Below, in pieces: positions 54,441-62,596 of a stretch of 64,000 nucleotides of DNA. A program made the position numbers and the translations under genes. Numbering within the stretch: the stretch's first letter is position 1; each line of letters starts with the position of its first letter. Source of the stretch: Streptomyces sp. NBC_00344 (GTDB taxonomy: Bacteria; Actinomycetota; Actinomycetes; Streptomycetales; Streptomycetaceae); NCBI RefSeq assembly GCF_036088315.1, contig NZ_CP107996.1, forward strand, positions 3,180,501 to 3,244,500, written 5' to 3'. Below the pieces are notes generated by a model. It saw only the letters and a program-made list of their open reading frames with translations. It was not told the origin of the DNA and did no database searches.

Positions 54441-55886
54441 GTGCACAGACAGCTCAGAACCGCCCTCGCCACCGCCGCGGCCGCCGCGCTCACCGGCGGC
54501 CTGCTGATCGTCACCGCGAGCACCGCGTCCGCCGCGCCTTCGGGCGCCCAGGGCGACTTCAACGGGGACGGGTACCGCGACATCGCGGTCGTCGCTCCGC
54601 TCGCCACCGTGAACGGCAAGGCCGGCGCGGGCTCCGTCTCGATCCTCTACGGCTCGAAGTCGGGGGCAGGCGCCTCGAAGATCCAGACAGTCAGCCAGAA
54701 CAGCGCAGGCGTCCCCGGTGACGCCGAGAAGAACGACTACTTCGGCGGGATGAGCATCGCCGGGGACTTCGACGGCGACGGCTATGCGGACCTCGCCGTG
54801 GGTTCGAGCGGCGAGGACGTCGGTTCCGACATCGACGGCGGCTCGGTCACCATCCTCTGGGGCGCGAGTGGCGGCCTCTCGGGCGGCAACACCGTCAAGG
54901 ACCCCTCGGCCTCGAGCCACGACCACTTCGGCAACCTGCTGGCATCGGGCGACTACAACGGCGACGGCCGGGCCGACCTCGCCATCGCGTCGGACCAGAA
55001 CGTCGTGGACGTCTACCGCGGCGGCTTCACCAGGGCCGGCGGCACCGGCGGCCACTACTCGGTCACCGCACCGGTGCAGAAGGTGTCCGGCTCGGACTTC
55101 TTCAACCTGACCGCGGGCGACGTCAACCACGACGGCCGCACCGACCTCCTGGTCGACGGCTTCGAGACCGACAGCGCGGACGGGTGGAACTCCAACTACT
55201 ACCTGCCGGGCAGCGCGTCAGGGGTGACGGCGGACGGTGCGCAGAAGCTCCCGGCGGGCGTCATCTCCGACATCGGTGACGTCAACGGCGACGGATACGG
55301 CGACATCGTCATCGGCGCCCAGTGGGACGCCGAGGTTCCCGGTTCGCACAAGGGCGGTGTCGTCACGGTCGTCTACGGGACGGCGAACGGCCCCGACGGC
55401 GGACAGGACTCCATCAACCAGGACTCGCCCGGCGTCCCGGGCGCGGGTGAGACGGACGACGTCTTCGGCTACGAACTCTCCCTCGGCGACATCAACGGCG
55501 ACGGCCTGGACGACCTCGCCGTCGGCGCCCCCGGCGAGGACCTGAACGGCGTTGACGGCGCCGGCATGGTCACCGTCCTCTACGGCTCCACCGACGGCTT
55601 CGCCACCACCGGCGCGCAGGCTCTCGCCCAGGACACCCCGGGCGTCCCCGGGGACAACGAGAAGGGCGACGGCTTCGGCGGCGACGTCTTCCTCTCCGAC
55701 ACCAACAACGACGGCAAGGCCGACCTCACGGTCAGCTCCCCCTGGGAGAACAGCAGCGACGGCTACGTCGTCACGTTCAACTCCGACGGCACCAAGCTGG
55801 TGCCCACCGGCGCGGGCTACGGCCTCACCGCCACCAAGGTCTCGGCCGCCGGGACCCCGATGCTCGGCTCCGGCCTCACCGGCTGA
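54441..55886 (+). CDS. Secreted FG-GAP/integrin-alpha-like beta-propeller protein
   Basis: A 481-residue exported protein. A signal peptide spans about residues 1-33. Seven FG-GAP repeats with DxDxDG calcium-binding loops follow: GDFNGDGYRD, GDFDGDGYAD, GDYNGDGRAD, GDVNHDGRTD, GDVNGDGYGD, GDINGDGLDD and SDTNNDGKAD. Together they form a complete seven-bladed propeller. The start is a GTG at 54441 with AGAGGAG. Such proteins bind glycans or surface partners, and no enzymatic residues are seen. A perfect terminator hairpin follows the stop. Confidence 0.92.
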   Translation: MHRQLRTALATAAAAALTGGLLIVTASTASAAPSGAQGDFNGDGYRDIAVVAPLATVNGKAGAGSVSILYGSKSGAGASKIQTVSQNSAGVPGDAEKNDYFGGMSIAGDFDGDGYADLAVGSSGEDVGSDIDGGSVTILWGASGGLSGGNTVKDPSASSHDHFGNLLASGDYNGDGRADLAIASDQNVVDVYRGGFTRAGGTGGHYSVTAPVQKVSGSDFFNLTAGDVNHDGRTDLLVDGFETDSADGWNSNYYLPGSASGVTADGAQKLPAGVISDIGDVNGDGYGDIVIGAQWDAEVPGSHKGGVVTVVYGTANGPDGGQDSINQDSPGVPGAGETDDVFGYELSLGDINGDGLDDLAVGAPGEDLNGVDGAGMVTVLYGSTDGFATTGAQALAQDTPGVPGDNEKGDGFGGDVFLSDTNNDGKADLTVSSPWENSSDGYVVTFNSDGTKLVPTGAGYGLTATKVSAAGTPMLGSGLTG

Positions 55887-55891
55887 CGCGC

Positions 55892-55920
55892 GGGGGGGCC
55901 GTCCTGTGGACGGCCCCCCC
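55892..55920 (+). terminator. Perfect 13-bp hairpin
   Basis: GGGGGGGCCGTCC and its exact complement with a 3-base loop, five bases after the FG-GAP gene stop. Confidence 0.9.
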
Positions 55921-55994
55921 CGGTTCCCCTGGATGAATGAGCCCGATGTACTCACCGGTCTCAGGCGATCAGGGATCGTGCGACCCTGGTAACG

Positions 55995-56969
55995 GTGGTC
56001 CGGTCGTTGTGCCGGATGCGGGCGGCGAGTGCGAGGAGCCGCCGGCCGGTGCGGGTGAGGACTCCGGCAAGGGTCCTGGTGCGGTGCCTGCGCGACCCCC
56101 GTTCCCCCAACCGAAAGCCCTCAATGCCCCCGGTGCCCACCTGCGTCCTCAGCAGCTTCGACGCCCCCCGGGCCGAACACGGCCATGACCTGGACCAGTT
56201 CGTCCAGATCGGCTCACTGTCCAAAGCACTCACCGGGACCGTGCTGGTCCGGCTCGCCTCAGCCGGGGTGCTTCAACTCGATGACCCCATCGAGCAGTTC
56301 CTCCGTGCTCCGGCCCGGACCGGCATCACGCTGCGACACCTCGCGGAACACACCTCAGGGCTCCCTCGGCTTCCGCCGCGTCTTCGCCGGTTCGACCCCT
56401 ACGCATCGTTCGGCACCCACGCTCTGGACACCGTCGTACAGCGGCTCGATTCCCTCACCGGCAGCGCCCCGGGCCGAACGGAGGAGTACTCCAACCTCGG
56501 CTACGCCATACTCGGCGCCGCGCTGTCATCCGCGGCCGGAAAACCTTACGAGGAGCTGCTGAAGCAATACGTTCTCGCACCGCTGAACGTCAGCGACGTG
56601 ACCGCGGACCCACCGCCGGACAGGCGGCTGAGCGCGCGCGGGCTGTTCGGACTGCCACGCCGCCCCTGGACCATGGGCGGCGCCATCCTGCCCGCCGGAG
56701 GGCTGTGGGCAACCCCCCGCGAAGCCGCCCGCCTGGTGACCGCACTGCTCGTGGACCGGACTCTGGGCGAGCCCGCACCGTCCTGGCAGAGGGCCGGCTC
56801 CCTTCTGTGGCACAACGGTGCCACACGCGACGCCTCTGTCTTCGCCGGCGCGATGCCGGACGGCACCTGGGTCCTGGTCCACCGCCTTTCCGGCCGGGCA
56901 GAGGCCACGGACAGCCTCGCCATCGAACTCCTGAAGGAGAACGGAACCCGACCGCCCCGCTGCTCTTGA
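55995..56969 (+). CDS. Class C beta-lactamase-like serine hydrolase, N-terminus uncertain
   Basis: The catalytic features of a class C/penicillin-binding-like serine hydrolase are present: SxxK in QIGSLSKALTGTVL, YxN in EEYSNLGYAILG, and an HNG version of the third motif in LLWHNGATRDASV. About 60 residues normally found before SxxK are short or odd: from the ATG at 55995 the first 45 residues are Arg/Pro-rich and look like read-through of non-coding DNA. An ATG at 56124 leaves only about 30 residues before the active-site serine. No signal peptide is seen. The gene may have lost its 5' end. Confidence 0.7.
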   Translation: MVRSLCRMRAASARSRRPVRVRTPARVLVRCLRDPRSPNRKPSMPPVPTCVLSSFDAPRAEHGHDLDQFVQIGSLSKALTGTVLVRLASAGVLQLDDPIEQFLRAPARTGITLRHLAEHTSGLPRLPPRLRRFDPYASFGTHALDTVVQRLDSLTGSAPGRTEEYSNLGYAILGAALSSAAGKPYEELLKQYVLAPLNVSDVTADPPPDRRLSARGLFGLPRRPWTMGGAILPAGGLWATPREAARLVTALLVDRTLGEPAPSWQRAGSLLWHNGATRDASVFAGAMPDGTWVLVHRLSGRAEATDSLAIELLKENGTRPPRCS

Positions 56970-57289
56970 GTCCCCTGAGGCGCTGACCGTCGGACACGAG
57001 TGAGCCCTGCGCGAGCCCATCGGGGGGTGCGACGACGGCGGCATGTTCCGGCGAGTGCCCCGGCAGTACGGCTACGGCAAGCGGGCACCTGCCGCGTGAT
57101 CTCTGTTCACGAGCGCGATCCGGATCCACACCGGACCACCGGCACCGAGATCGGACAATCCTTGATCACCCACGCCCCCCGAGACCACCGGACTCGTTCC
57201 CCTAGGGGATGTCACAGCTCGGCAGCAAAGCCGGGCCTGTTGCCGCAGGCCCGGCACCTCACCCCCGCGGACCGGGTACGTTCGAAAGC
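56970..57289. other. Intergenic region between the serine hydrolase and Yip1 genes
   Basis: A gap of 320 bases. It contains a hairpin at 57230-57255 and the putative promoter of the Yip1 gene. Longer frames crossing it have no family-like content. Confidence 0.55.
57230..57255 (+). terminator. Hairpin before the Yip1 gene
   Basis: GCCGGGCCTG and CAGGCCCGGC pair over 10 bp around a 6-base loop. It may terminate the serine hydrolase transcript, although it is 260 bases away. Confidence 0.5.
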
Positions 57290-58198
57290 GTGGCTGGATT
57301 CAGGATCGGACGCGGCCGGGAAAACCGCACGTCGCAACAACAACCTCAGCAGCAGCCGTACGGCAGGCAGGCTCCGCCTCCGCAGCACGGCGGCGGCGCT
57401 GGGCAGCAGCGGCGTGCGCAGCAGCACCAGTGGCCGCCGCAGGCGCAGCAGCCTTACGGCGAGCCGGAGTATTTCGACGACCCGTACCAGCAGGGCCGGC
57501 CCGGGCAGCAGGGTGCCTACGGCCGGCAGACGGGCCCGGACCCCTACGCCGGCACCGCGAACAATCCGGGGCACACCCAGGCCTTCAGCGTCGGCGAGGA
57601 TCCGTACGGCGCGGGCAACACCTACCGTGCGGGCCAGACCGGTACGCCGCCGGCCGGACCGCGGCTGCACTGGAAGGAGCTGCTGCGCGGCATCGTGCTC
57701 CGCCCGGGGCCGACCTTCTGGCAGATGCGCGACCACGCGGTCTGGGGTCCGGCGCTGATCGTCACGCTGATCTACGGAATGCTCGCGCTCTTCGGCTTCG
57801 ACCAGGCCCGCGAGGACACCGTCAACGCGACGATGGCCACCGCCATCCCCTACGTCCTGACGACCGGTGTCGCCTTCGTCATCGCCGGCCTGATCCTCGG
57901 TGCGGTCACCCACACCCTGGCCCGGCAGCTCGGCGGGGACGGCGCCTGGCAGCCGACCGTGGGCCTCTCCATGCTGATCATGTCCATTACGGACGTGCCC
58001 CGGCTGGTGTTCGCGTTCTTCCTGGGCGGCGAGAACGGCTTCGTCCAGATCCTCGGCTGGCTGACCTGGCTGGCCGCGGGCGCGCTGTTCACCTCGATGG
58101 TGAGCAAGTCGCACGACCTGCCGTGGCCGAAGGCGCTCGCGGCTTCGGCGATCCAGCTGATCGCGCTGCTCTCACTGCTGAAGCTCGGCACGCTGTAA
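57290..58198 (+). CDS. Yip1-domain membrane protein
   Basis: A 302-residue protein. The first ~135 residues are Gln/Pro/Gly/Tyr-rich and disordered. The rest is a Yip1-type domain with about five helices: LHWKELLRGIVLRPGPTFWQ near 140, LIVTLIYGMLALFGFDQARE near 170, and VLTTGVAFVIAGLILGAVTH near 200. Yip1-like proteins sit in the membrane and affect membrane curvature or protein trafficking in eukaryotes; the bacterial role is unknown. The GTG at 57290 has a weak ribosome binding site. Confidence 0.83.
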   Translation: MAGFRIGRGRENRTSQQQPQQQPYGRQAPPPQHGGGAGQQRRAQQHQWPPQAQQPYGEPEYFDDPYQQGRPGQQGAYGRQTGPDPYAGTANNPGHTQAFSVGEDPYGAGNTYRAGQTGTPPAGPRLHWKELLRGIVLRPGPTFWQMRDHAVWGPALIVTLIYGMLALFGFDQAREDTVNATMATAIPYVLTTGVAFVIAGLILGAVTHTLARQLGGDGAWQPTVGLSMLIMSITDVPRLVFAFFLGGENGFVQILGWLTWLAAGALFTSMVSKSHDLPWPKALAASAIQLIALLSLLKLGTL

Positions 58199-58202
58199 CA
58201 GG

Positions 58203-58242
58203 CGCCGTACACCTGACCTGACCGCCGTACACCTGACCTGAC
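58203..58242. repeat. Exact 20-bp tandem duplication
   Basis: Two identical head-to-tail copies of a 20-base unit (CGCCGTACACCTGACCTGAC) directly after the Yip1 stop codon and before the terminator. Confidence 0.9.
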
Positions 58243-58289
58243 GGAGGGGCCGCAGCCGCATGGCGCATGCCATGGGCCGCGGCCCCTCC
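58243..58289. terminator. Hairpin between convergent Yip1 and discoidin genes
   Basis: GGAGGGGCCGC and GCGGCCCCTCC pair over 11 bp, with a second small inner stem (ATGGC/GCCAT). It lies between convergent genes. Confidence 0.8.
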
Positions 58290-58309
58290 GCCGTGCGATG
58301 GGCCCGCTG

Positions 58310-59632
58310 TCAGGAGTTCCCGGACGTGGAACGGCCGAAGAGCTCGATCTCGGCGATGGACACCTGCTTCTTCGTCGAAATGCCGTACGCGGAGCGGAGG
58401 ATGAAACGCACCGCTGTGACGGAGCCGACCCGGAAGGAACGGCGCTGGGCGCCGCTGCTCTGGTCGAGGGTGAGGAACCGGGTGCTGGTGTGCCCGTCGG
58501 CCGCCGTGATCCTGGCTTCGATGCGATGCGGCAGCGCGGCCTTCGAGAGATCGCTGGGCTGGGTGGAGATCCCCGGGGTGATGAGGACGTCGAGCAGCCG
58601 GGTGGGCTGCTGGAAACGCGCCTCGATCCACTCCCCGTCGCCGCTCTGCGAGACACCGGGGCCCCACCAGGTGTTATTGATCTTGTCGAAGGCCTTCGAC
58701 GGGCCGTGGCCCGAGAAGGAGGCGGACGCCCGCACGGAGTCGGGGGCCACGGGAGCGCGCTTCGCGAAGTGATCGCGGACCGCGTGACCGGCCGGTCCCA
58801 CCTGGAACGCGGCGACGACGAGAAGGGTGAGCGCGGCAGCGCCCGCCACCCAGGTCAGGACGCGGCCCAGACCGCGCCGCAGCCGGGGGCGGTCGCCGGC
58901 CCACGGCACCTCGCGGTTGCCGAAGCCGAGCCGGCGCCACCAGGGACGACGCGCGGGGTCCTCCGGGCGGCCCGCCATCGTCATGGCGCAACGGCGGCAG
59001 AAGTGCCGGTCAGGCCGGTTGCCTGTGCCGCACCAGGGGCAGAGTGCGCCGCCGCCGTCATCCGGTTCCTGCCCCGGAGCCGAGACGAGGGGGCGGGCAG
59101 CGGCCGGCCGGCCGGGCAGGACCGGAGCAACCGAGTGCGCCTCCGGTACCCGCTGCTCGGGGTCGGCGACCGGGACGAGCAGTGCCCTGGCCCGGTCCTG
59201 TTCACGGTCCCGGTCGGTGAGAGCGGCGAGCGGTTCGGTGTCCTCCTCCCCGCCTCCGTCCGGGGCCGCCGCGCCGGGGGCAGGCGTGGGCCCGGGTCCG
59301 GAGCCTTCAGGCCCTCCGGGCGCCCCGGGCCCCTGGGAAGCGGCGACCGGCGGCGATGCGTGGTGCTGAGCGCCGCGGTCGGCGGGTTCGGCAGGCTCCG
59401 CGGGCGCGGCAGGTGCGGCCGCTGCGGCAGGTGCGGTGGCCTCCGCGGGCGCAGCCGGCGCGGCGCCCGCGCCGGCTGCCCGGACCTCGGCGTTTCCGGG
59501 GCTCCAGCGGAGCACCGCACCGCAGCCGTCGCAGAAGGAGTGGCCGGGCGTGGCGAGTGTGCCGCACTCGGCGCAGGCCGGAGCCTGCGCCGCTTTCCGG
59601 CCCGGTTCGGCGCCGGGGGTCTGGGTGGTCAT
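58310..59632 (-). CDS. Zinc-ribbon, single-helix membrane protein with C-terminal discoidin-like domain
   Basis: A 440-residue protein with a modular layout. Two zinc ribbons are present: CAECGTLATPGHSFCDGCG near residue 19 and CPWCGTGNRPDRHFCRRC near 200. A Pro/Ala-rich linker lies between them. One membrane helix (WVAGAAALTLLVVAAFQV near 268) follows. The C-terminal ~150 residues resemble an F5/8 type C (discoidin) glycan-binding domain (KAFDKINNTWWGPGV near 315, then ARFQQPTRLLDVLITPG). It is the last gene of the contractile injection system operon and starts four bases inside the preceding gene, so coupling is tight. It may connect the particle to the membrane or envelope. Confidence 0.82.
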   Translation of the reverse strand: MTTQTPGAEPGRKAAQAPACAECGTLATPGHSFCDGCGAVLRWSPGNAEVRAAGAGAAPAAPAEATAPAAAAAPAAPAEPAEPADRGAQHHASPPVAASQGPGAPGGPEGSGPGPTPAPGAAAPDGGGEEDTEPLAALTDRDREQDRARALLVPVADPEQRVPEAHSVAPVLPGRPAAARPLVSAPGQEPDDGGGALCPWCGTGNRPDRHFCRRCAMTMAGRPEDPARRPWWRRLGFGNREVPWAGDRPRLRRGLGRVLTWVAGAAALTLLVVAAFQVGPAGHAVRDHFAKRAPVAPDSVRASASFSGHGPSKAFDKINNTWWGPGVSQSGDGEWIEARFQQPTRLLDVLITPGISTQPSDLSKAALPHRIEARITAADGHTSTRFLTLDQSSGAQRRSFRVGSVTAVRFILRSAYGISTKKQVSIAEIELFGRSTSGNS

Positions 59633-60204
59633 CTGCCGGGGGTCCTTTCGGCTGCGGTCACCTGGACCGTGTAGGGCATGTGGGCGGGACGGGCGGCCGC
59701 CACCAGGCTCTCCAGCCGGTGCTGGTCGGTGGGGCCGGGGTCGGGCAGGGCGAGGGCTACGTGCAGACGCGGACGGCGCTCACCCGGGACCGGGCCGAGC
59801 GGCTTCGCGTTCCAGTCGGCCGCACCGCTCTCGGTGATCTCCGGCCATGCGCCGAAGGCGAGCCGGATCGCCTCCGCGAGACCGCGCCGGGTGCCCCGGA
59901 TCCGGTGCAGATAAGAAGCGGCGGCCACCGCGGTACGGAGTACGGCCTCACTGTCCTTGCGGCCGGGTCGGTCCGCGACACCGGTCTCCGCGCCGACCCA
60001 GTCGCCGAGCCAGCGGGTGAAGTCGACCGGTGCGAGCGACGGGGTGAAGTAGGCGTCCAGGCAGTCCAGCACGTTGTGGATCGGCGCGAGGACCTCGTCG
60101 AGCCCGGCGACGAAACGCTGGGCCAGATCGTCGTCGGCGAAGACCGCCGGAAGCATCATGCCCAGCGGGGCCGAGGAGCCGAGGCCGTCCACGGAGCCCC
60201 TCAT
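59629..60204 (-). CDS. Phage tail protein I-like baseplate component of a contractile injection system
   Basis: A 191-residue protein resembling gpI-type tail/baseplate proteins (TIGR02242-like). LDAYFTPSLAPVDFTRWLGD near residue 48 and the C-terminal VAAARPAHMPYTVQV are typical. In phage and CIS baseplates this protein lies next to baseplate J and helps form the wedge. The ATG at 60204 overlaps the baseplate J stop (ATGA). Confidence 0.85.
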   Translation of the reverse strand: MRGSVDGLGSSAPLGMMLPAVFADDDLAQRFVAGLDEVLAPIHNVLDCLDAYFTPSLAPVDFTRWLGDWVGAETGVADRPGRKDSEAVLRTAVAAASYLHRIRGTRRGLAEAIRLAFGAWPEITESGAADWNAKPLGPVPGERRPRLHVALALPDPGPTDQHRLESLVAAARPAHMPYTVQVTAAERTPGR

Positions 60205-62159
60205 GAGCCGTCTCCGATGACCCGGACCCGGTGGTCGAAGGAGAAGACCAGGGCCGGTGGTTCGAGGTCGATCCGCTCAGTGGGATCACCCCTCTTGCCG
60301 GTCAGTGGGTCCGCCGGGTGCAGCAGCACCTCGTCGACCAGTTCAACACCGGGCACCCGCTGGAGGACCGCGAAGACCTCGCCGGACTGCACCGGCCGCC
60401 CGAACGGCCAGCCCTTGCCGTGCGCGCCCCCGGTCAGCGGGTCGAGATGCCGGTACAGAGCCTCGTGGGCCTGCCTTCTGACCGTGTCGGTGTCGGTGCC
60501 CCGGAATGCGTGCAGCGTCGCCACGACCGTGACGCCCTGGTAGTAGGGCGGGCCCACGGCCAGCCGGGTGCCGAGCAGCCGGCGGTCGTCGAGGTACCGG
60601 GTGATCCGCTCCAGCAGCGCGTCGCCGGGGACGAGTTGCTCGAAGCGCAGCCATCCCCCGGGGTCGGACACCGCCTGCGGGACCACCAGAACCCGTACCG
60701 CATGGGCGCCGTGCTGGTCGGCCTCGCCCTCGATGCAGGTGATCCGGGCGGTCTCCGGGGCAGCGCGGCGGGCCAGTTCCTCATAGTCGCGCAGGGTCAC
60801 CGCGCGGTCCTGGGCGCGCAGGGTGATGGGTGCGCGCGCCTTGGCCTCGGCGACGCTCTCGCCGTCCACACCACCCCTGGCGGCCTCCCGGTTGACGACT
60901 TCGGAGACGTACGGAACCGAGTTGCGCAGCACCTGCACGGCGCCCCGGGCGACATTGCCGCTGCGTCCACCGCCGGTGCGGTATCTGCGGGCCCGGATGA
61001 CGGCTCCCTTGGGCGGGACAGCGCCGTACTGGCGCAGGGCGCCGTCAGGTTCGCGTACCGCGGGACCGAAGGCGATCTCGCCGGTGGCCGCGTCCAGGGT
61101 GAGATGGCGGTCCAGCGGCCCCGATGCGGCGAAGTGCGGGACGACCTCCCAGTCGGTCCAGGCGTCGCGCTCGGCGATCTGGAGATGCAGGGGCGGCAGA
61201 TCGCCCACCACCGGGGCGTTGGCGAGCCGCAACCGCTGGCCCGGCAGGCCGGTGGACTCCCCCAGTGCCTCGTCACGCACCGTCTCGGCGTGGACGACGC
61301 CGGTGGTGCCGCCGATGGTGAACGCCTCCGCGGAGCGGACGGTGGGGGATGTGGTGTAGAAGGGCTGACCGGCCTCCGGTCCGGTGACCCGGCAGCGCAG
61401 CCAGCCGGCCTCCCGGCGTACGTTGCGCGAGCGGGCGTGACCGCCGGGAACGTGCAGCACGACCTCGCCCGGCCGGTTGAGCCCGCCGGTGCCGTCCCGT
61501 TCCACCTCGCAGGGGCGCCAGCCGTCCTCGGTCCATGCCTCCCAGACCAGCGGCGGCTGCCGGGGGTCCACACCGACACCGTCGACCTGGCTGTCGAGCG
61601 TCAGCACCACCACGCAGTGCGGGACCGCCGCGGTCAGCCCCAGCAGCATGCAGTCACCGGGCTGCGGCGACTCGGCGAAGCAGAGCAGATCCTTGCCCTC
61701 GCCGACGTCCGACGTCCGGTCGACCGCTGCCTCGCCGTTGCGCTGGACGACGAGATGCGCCAACTCGCAGGACACCACGCTGAGATCGCGTTCGGTGGCG
61801 AAGACCACCGCTTCCTCCGCCTCGGTGCGGACGGTGGAGACCTCCGTGCCCGCGGGCAGTTGCACGGCGTCGTCCAGCGGTGCGGACAGCCAGAAGGTGA
61901 CATCGGTGCGCGCGGCGGACGGCGGGAAGAGCGTGATGCCGATCAGGTCGAGGAAGGCGAGATGGTTCTTCTCGGGAACCCGGTTCAGCCGGTACACGAT
62001 CTGGTCGGCCATGTGCGCGACCGTCTCGACGAGAGTGACCCCGGGGTCGGACACGTTGTGGTCCGTCCACTCGGGGGCGCGCTGCTGGATGTAGCGCTTG
62101 GCGTCGTCGACGAACTGCTGAAAACGGCGGTCGTCGAGATTGGGGGAGGGCAGAGCCAT
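60201..62159 (-). CDS. Baseplate J-like assembly protein of a contractile injection system
   Basis: A 652-residue protein of the putative baseplate assembly family (TIGR02243-like, baseplate J superfamily). N-terminal LVETVAHMADQIVYRLNRVP near 43 and HLAFLDLIGITLFPPSAART near 65 are the recognised start. A long central region follows, and RAPITLRAQDRAVTLRDYEE near 440 begins the J-like part. It forms baseplate wedges around the spike. It starts one base after the gp25 gene's stop (shared base). Confidence 0.9.
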   Translation of the reverse strand: MALPSPNLDDRRFQQFVDDAKRYIQQRAPEWTDHNVSDPGVTLVETVAHMADQIVYRLNRVPEKNHLAFLDLIGITLFPPSAARTDVTFWLSAPLDDAVQLPAGTEVSTVRTEAEEAVVFATERDLSVVSCELAHLVVQRNGEAAVDRTSDVGEGKDLLCFAESPQPGDCMLLGLTAAVPHCVVVLTLDSQVDGVGVDPRQPPLVWEAWTEDGWRPCEVERDGTGGLNRPGEVVLHVPGGHARSRNVRREAGWLRCRVTGPEAGQPFYTTSPTVRSAEAFTIGGTTGVVHAETVRDEALGESTGLPGQRLRLANAPVVGDLPPLHLQIAERDAWTDWEVVPHFAASGPLDRHLTLDAATGEIAFGPAVREPDGALRQYGAVPPKGAVIRARRYRTGGGRSGNVARGAVQVLRNSVPYVSEVVNREAARGGVDGESVAEAKARAPITLRAQDRAVTLRDYEELARRAAPETARITCIEGEADQHGAHAVRVLVVPQAVSDPGGWLRFEQLVPGDALLERITRYLDDRRLLGTRLAVGPPYYQGVTVVATLHAFRGTDTDTVRRQAHEALYRHLDPLTGGAHGKGWPFGRPVQSGEVFAVLQRVPGVELVDEVLLHPADPLTGKRGDPTERIDLEPPALVFSFDHRVRVIGDGS

Positions 62160-62596
62160 CAGCGGTCGCTTTCGGTGGCCGGCCCGGAGTCCGAGGACGG
62201 CTCGTCGTGGGAGGGGATGACATAGAACGGGAAGACCAGGCTGCGCGGGTTGTTGGTGCCCCGGACCGAGTAGCGGACATCGATGAAGAGCACGCCCTGC
62301 TGGTCCCCCGCGGTCACCTCCACGTCCTCCACCTCGATCCGCGGCTCCCAGCGGTCGAGGCTGGCGTACACCTCGTGCTGGATGCGGCCGGCCGTCGCCT
62401 CGTTGACGGGGGCGAAGACCATGTCGTGGATGGCGCAGCCGAAGTCGGGCCGCATGGGACGTTCGCCTGGGGCGGTGGCCAGGACGAGCCGGATCGCCTC
62501 CTCGATCTCGCGCTCCCCGCTGACCATGGCGATACCGCCGGTGGGGCCGATGCGCAGCGGGAACGCCCAGCCGGTGCCCACGAATTGCTCTGCCAT
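62159..62596 (-). CDS. GPW/gp25-type baseplate wedge protein
   Basis: A 145-residue protein of the T4 gp25-like family, a core wedge protein of contractile tails. IGPTGGIAMVSGEREIEEAI near residue 17 and LATAPGERPMRPDFGCAIHD near 39 are the diagnostic EPR-type core region. The C-terminal part has DVEVTAGDQQGVLFIDVRYS. It overlaps the VgrG-type gene start region on the same strand. Confidence 0.93.
   Translation of the reverse strand: MAEQFVGTGWAFPLRIGPTGGIAMVSGEREIEEAIRLVLATAPGERPMRPDFGCAIHDMVFAPVNEATAGRIQHEVYASLDRWEPRIEVEDVEVTAGDQQGVLFIDVRYSVRGTNNPRSLVFPFYVIPSHDEPSSDSGPATESDR

Noticed and set aside
54550..55760. Periodic GGCGAC-type sequence repeats.
   Set aside because: They come from FG-GAP repeat codons in one coding gene and not from a non-coding repeat array.
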